Positions 1-6,800 of a stretch of DNA of 7,489 bases are shown one piece after another. Each line of letters starts with the position of its first letter. The stretch's first letter is position 1. Location: positions 1-7,489 of the forward strand of contig CADBTX010000124.1 in NCBI GenBank assembly GCA_902797705.1, written 5' to 3'. Origin of the DNA: an uncultured Lachnospiraceae bacterium (GTDB taxonomy: Bacteria > Bacillota > Clostridia > Lachnospirales > Lachnospiraceae). Below the pieces are notes generated by a model that worked only from the letters and a program-made list of their open reading frames with translations, was not told the origin of the DNA and searched no databases. The translations under genes were made by a program, and so were the position numbers.

Positions 1-878
1 AGCCTCGGGTCATCCCAGCCGTCCACGGTGCCGTCTTCCACCAGCTTTTTTATATAACGCTTTCCGGTCACCACATTGTTAAGGTAGAGCTTTGCGAACT
101 CTATCTGGCGCGGCGGAACCTCTATCTCACACTCCTTTATTACCCAGTCGTAAAGGGGCCTGTGATCCTCGAACTCCAGAGTGCAGAGGGAATGGGTAAT
201 GCCCTCTATGGCGTCCTCCAGAGGATGGGCGAAATCGTACATGGGATAAATACACCATCTGTCTCCCGTATTCTGATGGGTGAGATGGGCTATCCTGTAG
301 ATCACCGGATCCCTCATGTTCATATTTGAGCTGCTCATGTCGATCCTGCCGCGGAGGACGTACTTTCCGTCTTCGTACTTTCCCTCCTTCATCTCTTCAA
401 ACAGCTTCAGGTTCTCTTCCACACTCCTGTCCCTGTCGGGATCGTCCTTTCCGGGCTCTGTAAGAGTTCCTCTGTACTCCCTTATCTCATCTGCGGAAAG
501 TGCGGAAACATAGGCCTTTCCCTTTTTTATCAGTTTCAGGGCATACTCGTACATCTTGTCAAAGTAGTCGGAAGCAAAGAAGAGTCTGTCCTCCCAGTCA
601 GCCCCAAGCCAGGCCACATCCTCCTTTATGGATTCCACAAATTCGGACTTTTCCTTAGTGGGATTGGTGTCATCAAAACGTAGGTTGAACTTTCCGCCGT
701 ACTCTGCCGCAATGCCCGAATTAAGGATGATGGACTTTGCGTGTCCTATGTGGAGATAACCATTGGGCTCGGGAGGAAAACGGGTATGCACATGATCGTA
801 CACCCCCTCCTTTAAGTCCTTGTCAATCTCACGTTCAATAAAATTTCTCGATACTTTTTCGTTGTTCTCCATAGCCAT
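1..878 (-). CDS. glnS: Glutaminyl-tRNA synthetase (GlnRS), N-terminal 292 codons, cut by the left window edge
   Basis: GlnRS is a cytoplasmic class I synthetase that attaches glutamine to tRNA-Gln using ATP. The reading frame stays open to the left edge, so the C-terminal part, including the KMSKS-type loop and anticodon-binding beta-barrels, lies outside. Visible landmarks are [17 protein letters not shown] at residues 33-49 with the class I HIGH signature at 43-46, the FDDTNP motif, the block [20 protein letters not shown] followed by [12 protein letters not shown], and GWDDPR at the cut end. These distinguish GlnRS from GluRS. I chose ATG at 878 because an in-frame TAG at 885-887 closes the frame just upstream and an AGGAAAG lies 12 bases before it. 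ATG at 872 is possible but sits further from that site. The gene starts 22 bases after the kinase stop, so it probably shares its transcript. The assignment is secure. Confidence 0.96.
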   Translation of the reverse strand, partial: MAMENNEKVSRNFIEREIDKDLKEGVYDHVHTRFPPEPNGYLHIGHAKSIILNSGIAAEYGGKFNLRFDDTNPTKEKSEFVESIKEDVAWLGADWEDRLFFASDYFDKMYEYALKLIKKGKAYVSALSADEIREYRGTLTEPGKDDPDRDRSVEENLKLFEEMKEGKYEDGKYVLRGRIDMSSSNMNMRDPVIYRIAHLTHQNTGDRWCIYPMYDFAHPLEDAIEGITHSLCTLEFEDHRPLYDWVIKECEIEVPPRQIEFAKLYLNNVVTGKRYIKKLVEDGTVDGWDDPR

Positions 879-890
879 ATCATTCTACAT

Positions 891-897
891 CTTTCCT
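891..897 (-). promoter_or_regulatory. Ribosome binding site of glnS
   Basis: On the minus strand AGGAAAG lies 12 bases upstream of ATG 878 and 18 bases upstream of the alternative ATG 872. The spacing is long for the first and too long for the second, which favours 878 as the start. It falls entirely in the 22-base gap after the kinase gene. Confidence 0.55.
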
Positions 898-900
898 GCT

Positions 901-2559
901 TCAAACGTCAAATATACTGCCGCCCACAAACTCCCTGCAGATCGAGTTCTTCGGCAGGTCCTCAGTGGATATGCCAAGGAAGTACTGCAGGAACTTTAAG
1001 AGCCTCAGGGCCTCCTGATACTCGGGGTCATCCTTCTTTATGGTAAAGAGCAGGGGCTCCGCAAACTGCTTCAACGCCGCAAGCTCATAGATCAGGGCCG
1101 AATTGAACATGGCATCGGCGCTCTCCTGGAAGGGGAAGATATTCTTTTCCTCTCCCCTTCTGACCGATCCCCACATGGCAAGGGTCCTCTGGGCGGATGC
1201 CCCACGGGTCCTGAAATCCCTGACCATACGCCTTATCAGTCTTCCGTCTGTGGTGGGTATCCTGTTATGGTCGTCCACATTCAAGGTGGTAAGGGCTGAA
1301 ATATAGATCCTGTATTTATCGTCCTTTGATAGAGTGTAGGACAGCCTGTCATTAAGTCCGTGTATACCCTCTATCACAAGCACATCATCCTTTCCCATGG
1401 AAAGGAAATTGCCCTTATACTCCCTTTCACCTGTGATAAAGTTATAGCGCGGCATATCAACGGTCTTTCCGTTCAGAAGAGCCGTCATATTCTCATTAAA
1501 TACGTCGATATCTATGGCCTCCAGACACTCAAAGTCCTTCTTGCCCTCACTGTCCACGGGAGTCTGTTCCCTGGGGACAAAATAATTATCGAGTCCTATG
1601 GGATGGGGCTTCATGCCGTGGGCCGCGAGCTGGATTGACAGCCTGTGGGAGAAGGAGGTCTTTCCCGAAGAGGAGGGCCCTGCTATCATGACGAATTTCT
1701 TTTTTTCCTTAACGATCTCTTTAGCGATCTCGGAGATCCTGCTCTCCTGAAGAGCCTCCTGCACCAGGATGATGTCGTTGATCCTTCCTGCGCTTATCAT
1801 GTCGTTAAGCTCGCCCACCGTCTCTATCCGCATGATCTCATTCCATCTGGTGGCGTCCATCATAGTGTTAAATAACTTCGGAGAACCGGATACCGGTGAA
1901 ACCTCCATCGGAGAAAGCCTTTTAGGCAGCTGCAGTATCAGACCCTCATCATATTTCACCAGGTCGAATTTGCTGATATAACCTGTGGAGGGCACCATAA
2001 AGCCGTAATAATAATCCTTGAAGTCCTCTATGGAATACATGTTGACCGAGGAACTCATCCTGTAATGGAAAAGCCTCTCCTTGTCTCTCATGCGGTTTTC
2101 CCGGAAGAAAGCCCTGACTTCCTCTATGGGATAGCTCTTTTTCCCGATGGTGATGTCACTGTCCACGATGGTCTGCATCCTGTCCCTGATCTTTGCCACC
2201 ACCTCATCCGTAAGGTCAAAGCTGCCCTTAAGGGAGATATAATAGCCGTCCCCTATGGAAAATTCCACTTTCACCCGGTCCAGGGCGTCACCCAGGATAT
2301 CGAAAAGAGACTTGATAAGGATCATGCAGGCGCTCCGTTTATAGGCCTTGTGCCCGCTGCTCCCCGAAAGAGTCTCAAATTCCTGTATCTCCGTATCCTC
2401 ATTTACCTTATGGAACAATTCCTTCAGTTTATGATCCCTGACAGCCAGTACTATGGGGTATTCATAATCCTTCTGGAAATCCTGTGCCACATCATAGAGT
2501 CTTACTCCCCTGTCATACTCGTATTTTTTTCCCTTAAATGTTATAAATATCTTATCCAT
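901..2559 (-). CDS. Nucleoside kinase (uridine kinase/phosphoribulokinase fold) with N-terminal TGS and ThrRS editing-like domains
   Basis: The 552-residue protein has three parts. Residues 1-65 resemble a TGS domain. Residues 70-215 resemble the second N-terminal (editing, SAD-like) domain of threonyl-tRNA synthetase, including IGDGYY near 102-107 and VPSTGY near 189-194. Residues 285-510 form a P-loop uridine kinase-like domain. The kinase shows the Walker A GPSSSGKTS at 294-302, the LDNYF motif at 323-327 with a likely catalytic Asp324, and a Walker B-like VIEGIHGLN at 395-403. No synthetase class II core is present, so this is not ThrRS. The family is known in Clostridia and Thermotogales and is usually annotated as uridine kinase or nucleoside kinase; phosphorylation of a nucleoside by ATP or GTP is inferred, and the true substrate is unknown. 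The N-terminal domain lacks the ThrRS metal ligands. It sits between the Nif3-like gene (38-base gap) and glnS (22-base gap). The domain assignment is firm, the substrate is not. Confidence 0.9.
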   Translation of the reverse strand: MDKIFITFKGKKYEYDRGVRLYDVAQDFQKDYEYPIVLAVRDHKLKELFHKVNEDTEIQEFETLSGSSGHKAYKRSACMILIKSLFDILGDALDRVKVEFSIGDGYYISLKGSFDLTDEVVAKIRDRMQTIVDSDITIGKKSYPIEEVRAFFRENRMRDKERLFHYRMSSSVNMYSIEDFKDYYYGFMVPSTGYISKFDLVKYDEGLILQLPKRLSPMEVSPVSGSPKLFNTMMDATRWNEIMRIETVGELNDMISAGRINDIILVQEALQESRISEIAKEIVKEKKKFVMIAGPSSSGKTSFSHRLSIQLAAHGMKPHPIGLDNYFVPREQTPVDSEGKKDFECLEAIDIDVFNENMTALLNGKTVDMPRYNFITGEREYKGNFLSMGKDDVLVIEGIHGLNDRLSYTLSKDDKYRIYISALTTLNVDDHNRIPTTDGRLIRRMVRDFRTRGASAQRTLAMWGSVRRGEEKNIFPFQESADAMFNSALIYELAALKQFAEPLLFTIKKDDPEYQEALRLLKFLQYFLGISTEDLPKNSICREFVGGSIFDV

Positions 2560-2571
2560 TATACTTATAAA

Positions 2572-2580
2572 TCCTTCCCT
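2572..2580 (-). promoter_or_regulatory. Ribosome binding site of the TGS-kinase gene
   Basis: On the minus strand AGGGAAGGA precedes ATG 2559, with 12 bases between its end and the start codon. Two purine cores (AGGGA and AAGGA) overlap here. The spacing is longer than ideal and the intervening bases are AT-rich. It lies in the 38-base gap after the Nif3-like gene, the longest gap in the window. Confidence 0.5.
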
Positions 2581-2597
2581 TTATCTTACACGGATCA

Positions 2598-3380
2598 TCA
2601 AACCGTAATAAACGGCTCATTTATCTCTTCCCTGTATACCTTTATATCCGGCAGGTTCTCCTTAAACCAGCCCTCCATATGCCCGATGAATATCTTCTCG
2701 ATGCCGTAATGACCCGCATCTATAACGGAAAGCCCCTGTAAGAGAGCGTCAAGTCCCTGATGATGACTGATGTCACCCGTGACATAGAGATCCGCGTCCT
2801 TTTCCAGAGCAGCGCCGATCCCGCTGCCTCCGGACCCCGGGAGCACGGCGATACGCTCCATCAGACTGTCGGAATCACCGTAGATCCTTACATGGGGTAT
2901 GTGAAAGCTTTCCTTTACAAGTTCTGCACACTCTCCCAAAGTACAGGGAGCCGCCAGATTTCCTATGACCCCGAGGCCCTTATCCGCTTCCCCTTTGCCT
3001 CCCAGAGGGCAGAGCACTTCTCCGTCCTTTATCTTAAGCTTCTTCGCCGCCAGCTCTCCCATGCAGGACACATCGAAATTCGTGTGTAGGGCTATGTAGG
3101 AGATATCATGCCTTATGATCTCCATTACCCTTCGTCCTGTAAAATCGTCTCCGGTCACGGTCTTCATCGGCTTAAATATCATGGGATGGTGGGTTAAGAT
3201 CAGGTCCGCTTTCACACTCACCGCATGCTCTATTACATCATCCGTGGCATCCACCGCCAGGTATACTCTTCTCACTTCCTTTTCGGGCCTTCCCGCGAGA
3301 AGTCCCACGTTATCCCATTCCTCCGCATTTTCCGCCGGAGCCAGAGTGAAAAGTCTTTTCAAAATATCACGGCACTTCAT
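2598..3380 (-). CDS. Nif3-like dinuclear metal centre protein (YbgI/YqfO family, short form)
   Basis: The 260-residue protein belongs to the Nif3/DUF34 family, often annotated 'GTP cyclohydrolase 1 type 2 homolog', whose physiological role is still debated. Visible family motifs are EEWDNVGLL at 20-28, the metal-binding LTHHP at 62-66 (His64, His65), HTNFD at 99-103 (Asp103), GDISHH at 202-207, and AGHYGIE at 222-228 (His224, Glu228). These supply the ligands for two metal ions in known structures. Its length matches E. coli YbgI, about 247 residues. The B. subtilis homologue YqfO, at about 370, carries an inserted PII-like domain that is absent here. The start ATG overlaps the trmK stop in an ATGA arrangement and is preceded by AGAGG, so it is likely translationally coupled. 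The position directly after trmK matches the usual Firmicutes order. The family assignment is secure and the biochemical function is open. Confidence 0.93.
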   Translation of the reverse strand: MKCRDILKRLFTLAPAENAEEWDNVGLLAGRPEKEVRRVYLAVDATDDVIEHAVSVKADLILTHHPMIFKPMKTVTGDDFTGRRVMEIIRHDISYIALHTNFDVSCMGELAAKKLKIKDGEVLCPLGGKGEADKGLGVIGNLAAPCTLGECAELVKESFHIPHVRIYGDSDSLMERIAVLPGSGGSGIGAALEKDADLYVTGDISHHQGLDALLQGLSVIDAGHYGIEKIFIGHMEGWFKENLPDIKVYREEINEPFITV

Positions 3381-3889
3381 AGCATACCTCTGACTTTCAT
3401 TATGATATAGTTCTTTCCCCTGTCACTCTCCTTTATTTCCTGAAGGATCTCCATGTTCCGTTCCCTTAAGCCCTCCCTGAAATCCTCTATAAGCGACTGG
3501 GGCGATAGTATCCAGCACCTTACCCCTTCCCTTATCTCCTCCGGAGTCTCGTCAATGATCTTAAGTATCAGCGGTCCTCCCATGCCTGTCATTATCACCG
3601 TATCCGGGAAGCCGTGAGGAAGCTTCTCTTTTTCCCTGTACTCCGGAAGACCTGTAAGGCCGTCGGATAAGATGAGGGCAGTCCTGTCGGACATACCGTA
3701 CTTTTCCGTATTTTCCCGGGCCCTTTTAAGGGGTCCCCGGTTTTTCTCTATGAGATAGGCATACTCGGCTGTACCGTTCTTTAAGAGATACAGAGGAAGG
3801 AAACCGTGGTCGGTCCCCACATCCGCTATGAGGGCTCCTCTGTCCACGAAGGAGGCGGCAGCAAGGAGGCGGTTCGGAAGTTTCACCAT
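3377..3889 (-). CDS. trmK: tRNA (adenine-22-N1)-methyltransferase TrmK, short form without the C-terminal helical domain
   Basis: TrmK (YqfN in B. subtilis) is a cytoplasmic SAM-dependent enzyme that methylates N1 of adenine 22 in the D-loop region of some tRNAs. The 170 residues cover a class I Rossmann methyltransferase. The SAM-binding motif ADVGTDHGFLP is at 22-32, an acidic site after strand 2 is at LIEKN 46-50, SDG is at 75-77, the family signature TGMGG is at 101-105, and LSPQ is at 128-131. The bacillary protein is nearly 240 residues and continues into a two-helix coiled-coil domain. Here the frame ends after the last Rossmann strand (YIIMKV) and the Nif3-like gene starts at once, leaving no room for a displaced remainder. 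The DHGF motif has Phe30 where family members usually have Tyr. The start ATG overlaps the rpoD stop by one base (TGATG), and only a weak AAGGA 12 bases upstream is seen, so coupling to rpoD is likely. The family is secure; the exact tRNA site is inferred. Confidence 0.9.
   Translation of the reverse strand: MVKLPNRLLAAASFVDRGALIADVGTDHGFLPLYLLKNGTAEYAYLIEKNRGPLKRARENTEKYGMSDRTALILSDGLTGLPEYREKEKLPHGFPDTVIMTGMGGPLILKIIDETPEEIREGVRCWILSPQSLIEDFREGLRERNMEILQEIKESDRGKNYIIMKVRGML
3387..3391 (-). promoter_or_regulatory. Ribosome binding site of the Nif3-like gene, inside the trmK 3' end
   Basis: On the minus strand AGAGG ends 6 bases before ATG 3380 and lies within the last codons of trmK. Together with the ATGA stop/start overlap it supports the chosen start and suggests reinitiation by ribosomes finishing trmK. 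Confidence 0.5.
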
Positions 3890-5007
3890 CAGTCGAGATA
3901 ATCCTTTAATTTACGGCTTCTGCTGGGGTGACGGAGCTTCCTTAGGGCCTTGGCCTCGATCTGCCTTATCCTCTCACGGGTAACGCTGAAGACACGGCCC
4001 ACCTCTTCAAGGGTGCGGGCTCTTCCGTCGTCCAGGCCAAAACGGAGGCGGAGCACCTTCTGCTCACGTTCCGTAAGGGTTTCAAGCACCTCTTCCAGCT
4101 GCTCCTTAAGAAGTGTAAATGCCGCCGCATCAGCAGGCACGGGAACCTGGTCATCCTGGATAAAGTCACCTAAGTGGCTGTCCTCCTCCTCACCTATAGG
4201 GGTCTCAAGGGATACTGGCTCCTGACTTATCTTAAGTATCTCTCTCACCCTCTCCACAGGCATGTTCATGGCTTCAGCTATCTCATCCGGGGTCGGCTCC
4301 CTGCCAAGCTCCTGCAGGAGCTGCCTTGACACCCTGATAAGCTTATTTATGGTCTCCACCATATGTACGGGTATACGTATGGTCCTCGCCTGATCCGCTA
4401 TGGCTCTCGTAATGGCCTGACGGATCCACCAGGTGGCATAGGTCGAGAACTTGAATCCCTTCCTGTAATCAAATTTTTCAACTGCCTTTATAAGTCCCAG
4501 GTTTCCTTCCTGGATAAGGTCAAGGAAGAGCATTCCCCGTCCCACATAGCGCTTTGCTATTGAGACCACGAGCCTTAAATTTGCTTCCGCCAGCTTCTTC
4601 TTGGCTTCCTCGTCTCCCACTTCCATACGCTTTGCAAGCTCGATCTCCTCCTCCGCGGTAAGAAGAGGCACCTTTCCTATCTCCTTAAGGTACATCCTCA
4701 CCGGATCCTCGATGGATACGGAATCCGGAACGGAGAGATCTATGTTCTCCACATCCGGTACTTCTTCCTCATCCTCATCATCAAGGTTCGGTTCCTCATC
4801 ATCCTCATCCGGCTCATTGATCTTTAAGAGCTCCAGATTGTTCTGCTCAAGGACCTCCAGTATCCTTTCATACTGATCCTCATTGAGGGCAAAGCCGCTG
4901 AAAAAGTCATTGACCTCCTTATCCTCCAGGACGCCCTTCTTCTTTTTTCCGAGTTCTACCAGTTCCTTAAGCTTTTCCTCGAACTGTGCCTGTATATCCT
5001 CTGACAT
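3889..5007 (-). CDS. rpoD: Primary (housekeeping) RNA polymerase sigma factor, sigma-70 group 1 (SigA/RpoD)
   Basis: The product directs RNA polymerase to housekeeping promoters. Its 372 residues match the length of B. subtilis SigA (about 371). Region 1.1 covers roughly 1-65 and is followed by an acidic Asp/Glu tract at 66-87. Region 1.2 ([11 protein letters not shown]) is at 101-111. Region 2 spans about 140-216, with the core-binding [19 protein letters not shown] and the -10 recognition and melting block [20 protein letters not shown]. Region 3 is about 217-290. Region 4 is about 300-365, with the -35 recognition helix [19 protein letters not shown] at 341-359 and HPSRSRKL at 360-367. Retention of region 1.1 and near-consensus regions 2.4 and 4.2 marks a group 1 factor, not an alternative sigma. 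ATG 5007 is supported by a strong GGAGGAG at good spacing. It follows dnaG by 13 bases and runs into trmK. In related bacteria extra promoters may lie within dnaG; I could not identify one here. Confidence 0.98.
   Translation of the reverse strand: MSEDIQAQFEEKLKELVELGKKKKGVLEDKEVNDFFSGFALNEDQYERILEVLEQNNLELLKINEPDEDDEEPNLDDEDEEEVPDVENIDLSVPDSVSIEDPVRMYLKEIGKVPLLTAEEEIELAKRMEVGDEEAKKKLAEANLRLVVSIAKRYVGRGMLFLDLIQEGNLGLIKAVEKFDYRKGFKFSTYATWWIRQAITRAIADQARTIRIPVHMVETINKLIRVSRQLLQELGREPTPDEIAEAMNMPVERVREILKISQEPVSLETPIGEEEDSHLGDFIQDDQVPVPADAAAFTLLKEQLEEVLETLTEREQKVLRLRFGLDDGRARTLEEVGRVFSVTRERIRQIEAKALRKLRHPSRSRKLKDYLD
4762..4812 (-). repeat. Low-complexity acidic tract (GAT/GAG/GAA-rich) inside rpoD
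   Basis: Codons 66-82 of rpoD encode an almost uninterrupted Asp/Glu run ([16 protein letters not shown]). On the plus strand it appears as repeated tcc/tca/tct triplets with near-copies of CCTCATCATCC. It links region 1.1 to region 1.2. Acidic linkers here are common in group 1 sigma factors, so function is plausible, but the near-repeat DNA may vary in length between strains. Confidence 0.7.
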
Positions 5008-5013
5008 TTTCTT

Positions 5014-5020
5014 CTCCTCC
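5014..5020 (-). promoter_or_regulatory. Strong ribosome binding site of rpoD
   Basis: The 13-base gap between dnaG and rpoD reads GGAGGAGAAGAAA on the minus strand, ending directly at ATG 5007. It is the best match to the anti-Shine-Dalgarno sequence in the window. It fits the need for more sigma factor than primase from one message, as known for related operons. That quantitative reading is inference. Confidence 0.85.
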
Positions 5021-6790
5021 CTATATTGTGATCCTCATCTTTTCCAGTTTTTCCAGCACCTTCTTTTCCTTAATGGTGCGGCTTATGGGGTCTTCATCAT
5101 CATCGAAGGACTGTCTTTTTAAGCTGTCCTTCTTCACCTTTATTACCAGATCCGTAAGTGCATTTTCTCTTTCTGCGGTTGAAAGGGACGGATCCAGCCC
5201 CGTATCAAATATCTCCGCTATGAGCCTCTGTTCCTCCGGCTCCTCAAACCGGCTGACTATGGCTCCTATCCTTAGATCATTCTCTTCGATCTGCTTAAAC
5301 AATTCTTCGGCGCAGGTCCTGAGTATCCCTTCGGAAAAGTCCCCGGGCTCTATAAAAGGCTTTATGGCGGGGTAAACCTTTTCCGGTTCGTCGCTTATGT
5401 AGGTTAAAAGGAGCTTCTGCGCTTCATTCACTCCCTTTTTTCCCGGAGGCGCTTTTTCCTCCCGGACCTTCGGCATCCATCTTTCGCCTGTGTTTCCTGC
5501 ACCGGACAGCAGTTTTTCCTGTTCCACCGCCCTTTTCAGCATGCCGGGATCCATCATGTATTCCGTGGAAAAGGCCTCGGTGTAATTATTCCTTTCAATC
5601 TCGTTATCGATGGCCGAGAGCCGTTTTGCCATGCTCTGCTGGAAAAGAGTGCGTCCCTCGGGATCCGATATGTCATATCCCTTCTGCATGGTGTGGATCT
5701 CAAAGGAAAGACTCTGCTCCGCCTCATCTATCCTCTTCTGAAATTCCTCGGGGCCCAGAGCCTTGATAAATTCGTCCGGATCCTTATAGGGCTCCATATG
5801 TATGATCCTGGCTCTTATCCCCGCACCGTTAAGAATGGGGATGGCCCTCAGGGCCGCCTTTATGCCCGCAGCGTCGGAATCATAGGTAAGCCTTACGTCC
5901 TTTGTGTAGCGGCTTAAGATCCTCGCGTGATCCTCCGTAAAAGCAGTACCGAGACTTGCCACCGCCTCCGTGAAGCCGGCCTGATGGAGGCTTATGACAT
6001 CCATATATCCCTCGCAGGCAATGAGATATCCCTTTCTGCTCTTTCTCGCCACATTTAGGCCGTAGAGGTTCTTACTCTTTTCAAAGACCAGGGTCTCCGG
6101 GGAATTTAGGTACTTCGGCTCCCCATCCCCCATGACTCTTCCTCCGAAGGCAATAACATGGTTATTTATATCCATGATGGGAAACATGACCCGGTTCCAG
6201 AACTTGTCCCTCATCCCTCGTTTTTCATCTGCATGAACAAGGCCCGCCGCCATGATCTCGCTGTCAGAGTAGCCCTTTTCCTTCAGATAGGAACAGATCT
6301 TATTATCCTTACCGGCGTACCCCAGACCAAAGGAACGCAGTGTTTCCGGCGAAAGCTTCCGTTTTAAGAAATACTCCATGCCGTATTTTCCCTCCGGGGA
6401 TCTGAGCTCATTATAGTAAAAGGTGGCTGCATCCTTAAGGAGCGCCATTATCCTTTCCCTCTCCCTGGCTCGTTTTCTGCTTTCCTCCGAGCTCTGTGCC
6501 TCCGGAAGCTTTATGCCTGCCCTGTCAGCCAGGGCTTTAAGCGCCTCGGGAAAGGTCATGTTCTCGTAATTCATCATGAAGGAAATGACATTGCCCCCGG
6601 CTCCGCAGCCAAAGCAGTGATAGATCTGCTTTCCGGGAGAGACCACAAAGGAAGGGGTCTTTTCTCCGTGGAAGGGACAGAGTCCCTTATAGTTCACTCC
6701 CGCCTTTTTAAGCGTGACTGCCTGACCCACCACTTCCACTATGTCGCTCTTCATTCGGACTTCTTCAATTATCTCATCCGGATAGTACAT
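5021..6790 (-). CDS. dnaG: DNA primase DnaG
   Basis: DnaG makes the RNA primers that start leading and lagging strand DNA synthesis and works at the fork with the replicative helicase. The 589 residues are close to the B. subtilis length (about 600). The N-terminal zinc domain shows CPFH at 38-41 and CFGC at 59-62 (ligands Cys38, His41, Cys59, Cys62), with EKTPSF between them. The RNA polymerase core follows with FWNRVMFPI at 197-205 and EKSKNLYG at 237-244. The TOPRIM fold has EGYMD at 260-264 with catalytic Glu260, and DSD at 304-306, followed by KDPDE at 336-340. A basic, proline-containing linker near 430-452 leads into a helical helicase-interaction domain to the end. No key residue is missing. 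ATG 6790 follows the dgt stop by 8 bases with AGGAAG spanning that stop, so the two genes are probably co-translated. Identification is secure. Confidence 0.98.
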   Translation of the reverse strand: MYYPDEIIEEVRMKSDIVEVVGQAVTLKKAGVNYKGLCPFHGEKTPSFVVSPGKQIYHCFGCGAGGNVISFMMNYENMTFPEALKALADRAGIKLPEAQSSEESRKRARERERIMALLKDAATFYYNELRSPEGKYGMEYFLKRKLSPETLRSFGLGYAGKDNKICSYLKEKGYSDSEIMAAGLVHADEKRGMRDKFWNRVMFPIMDINNHVIAFGGRVMGDGEPKYLNSPETLVFEKSKNLYGLNVARKSRKGYLIACEGYMDVISLHQAGFTEAVASLGTAFTEDHARILSRYTKDVRLTYDSDAAGIKAALRAIPILNGAGIRARIIHMEPYKDPDEFIKALGPEEFQKRIDEAEQSLSFEIHTMQKGYDISDPEGRTLFQQSMAKRLSAIDNEIERNNYTEAFSTEYMMDPGMLKRAVEQEKLLSGAGNTGERWMPKVREEKAPPGKKGVNEAQKLLLTYISDEPEKVYPAIKPFIEPGDFSEGILRTCAEELFKQIEENDLRIGAIVSRFEEPEEQRLIAEIFDTGLDPSLSTAERENALTDLVIKVKKDSLKRQSFDDDEDPISRTIKEKKVLEKLEKMRITI

Positions 6791-6794
6791 ATAT

Positions 6795-6800
6795 CTTCCT
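6795..6800 (-). promoter_or_regulatory. Ribosome binding site of dnaG, overlapping the dgt stop codon
   Basis: On the minus strand TAGGAAGATATATG joins the dgt stop (TAG, 6801-6799), the AGGAAG site (6800-6795) and the dnaG start (ATG, 6790-6788). The spacer after AGGAAG is 4 bases. The geometry favours a ribosome terminating on dgt loading onto dnaG. Confidence 0.65.

Noticed and set aside
870..872. ATG at 872 as the glnS start, two codons inside
   Set aside because: The AGGAAAG site would then be 18 bases away. ATG 878 is closer, though still long, and the difference is only two residues.
901..2559. Reading the kinase fusion as a broken threonyl-tRNA synthetase
   Set aside because: There is no class II synthetase core, and the C-terminal half has an intact P-loop kinase with Walker A, LDNYF and EGIHGLN motifs. 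This is a known fusion family, not a decayed ThrRS.
2583..2611. TAAGAT with an upstream TTATTA at 17-base spacing before the kinase gene, considered as a promoter
   Set aside because: Matches are about 4 of 6 and 3 of 6 to the sigma-A consensus, which is what chance gives in AT-rich gaps. Transcript data would be needed.
2603..2615. Small inverted repeat CCGT...ACGG at the 3' end of the Nif3-like gene, considered as a terminator
   Set aside because: The core stem is only four pairs (about seven with wobble pairs), it lies inside the coding region, and no T-run follows on the minus strand. The next gene starts shortly after.
2065..2709. A 214-codon open frame on the plus strand opposite the kinase and Nif3 genes
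   Set aside because: It is antisense to two firmly identified genes, shows no recognisable motif, and has the biased composition expected from the reverse of a coding strand. No supporting ribosome site was seen.
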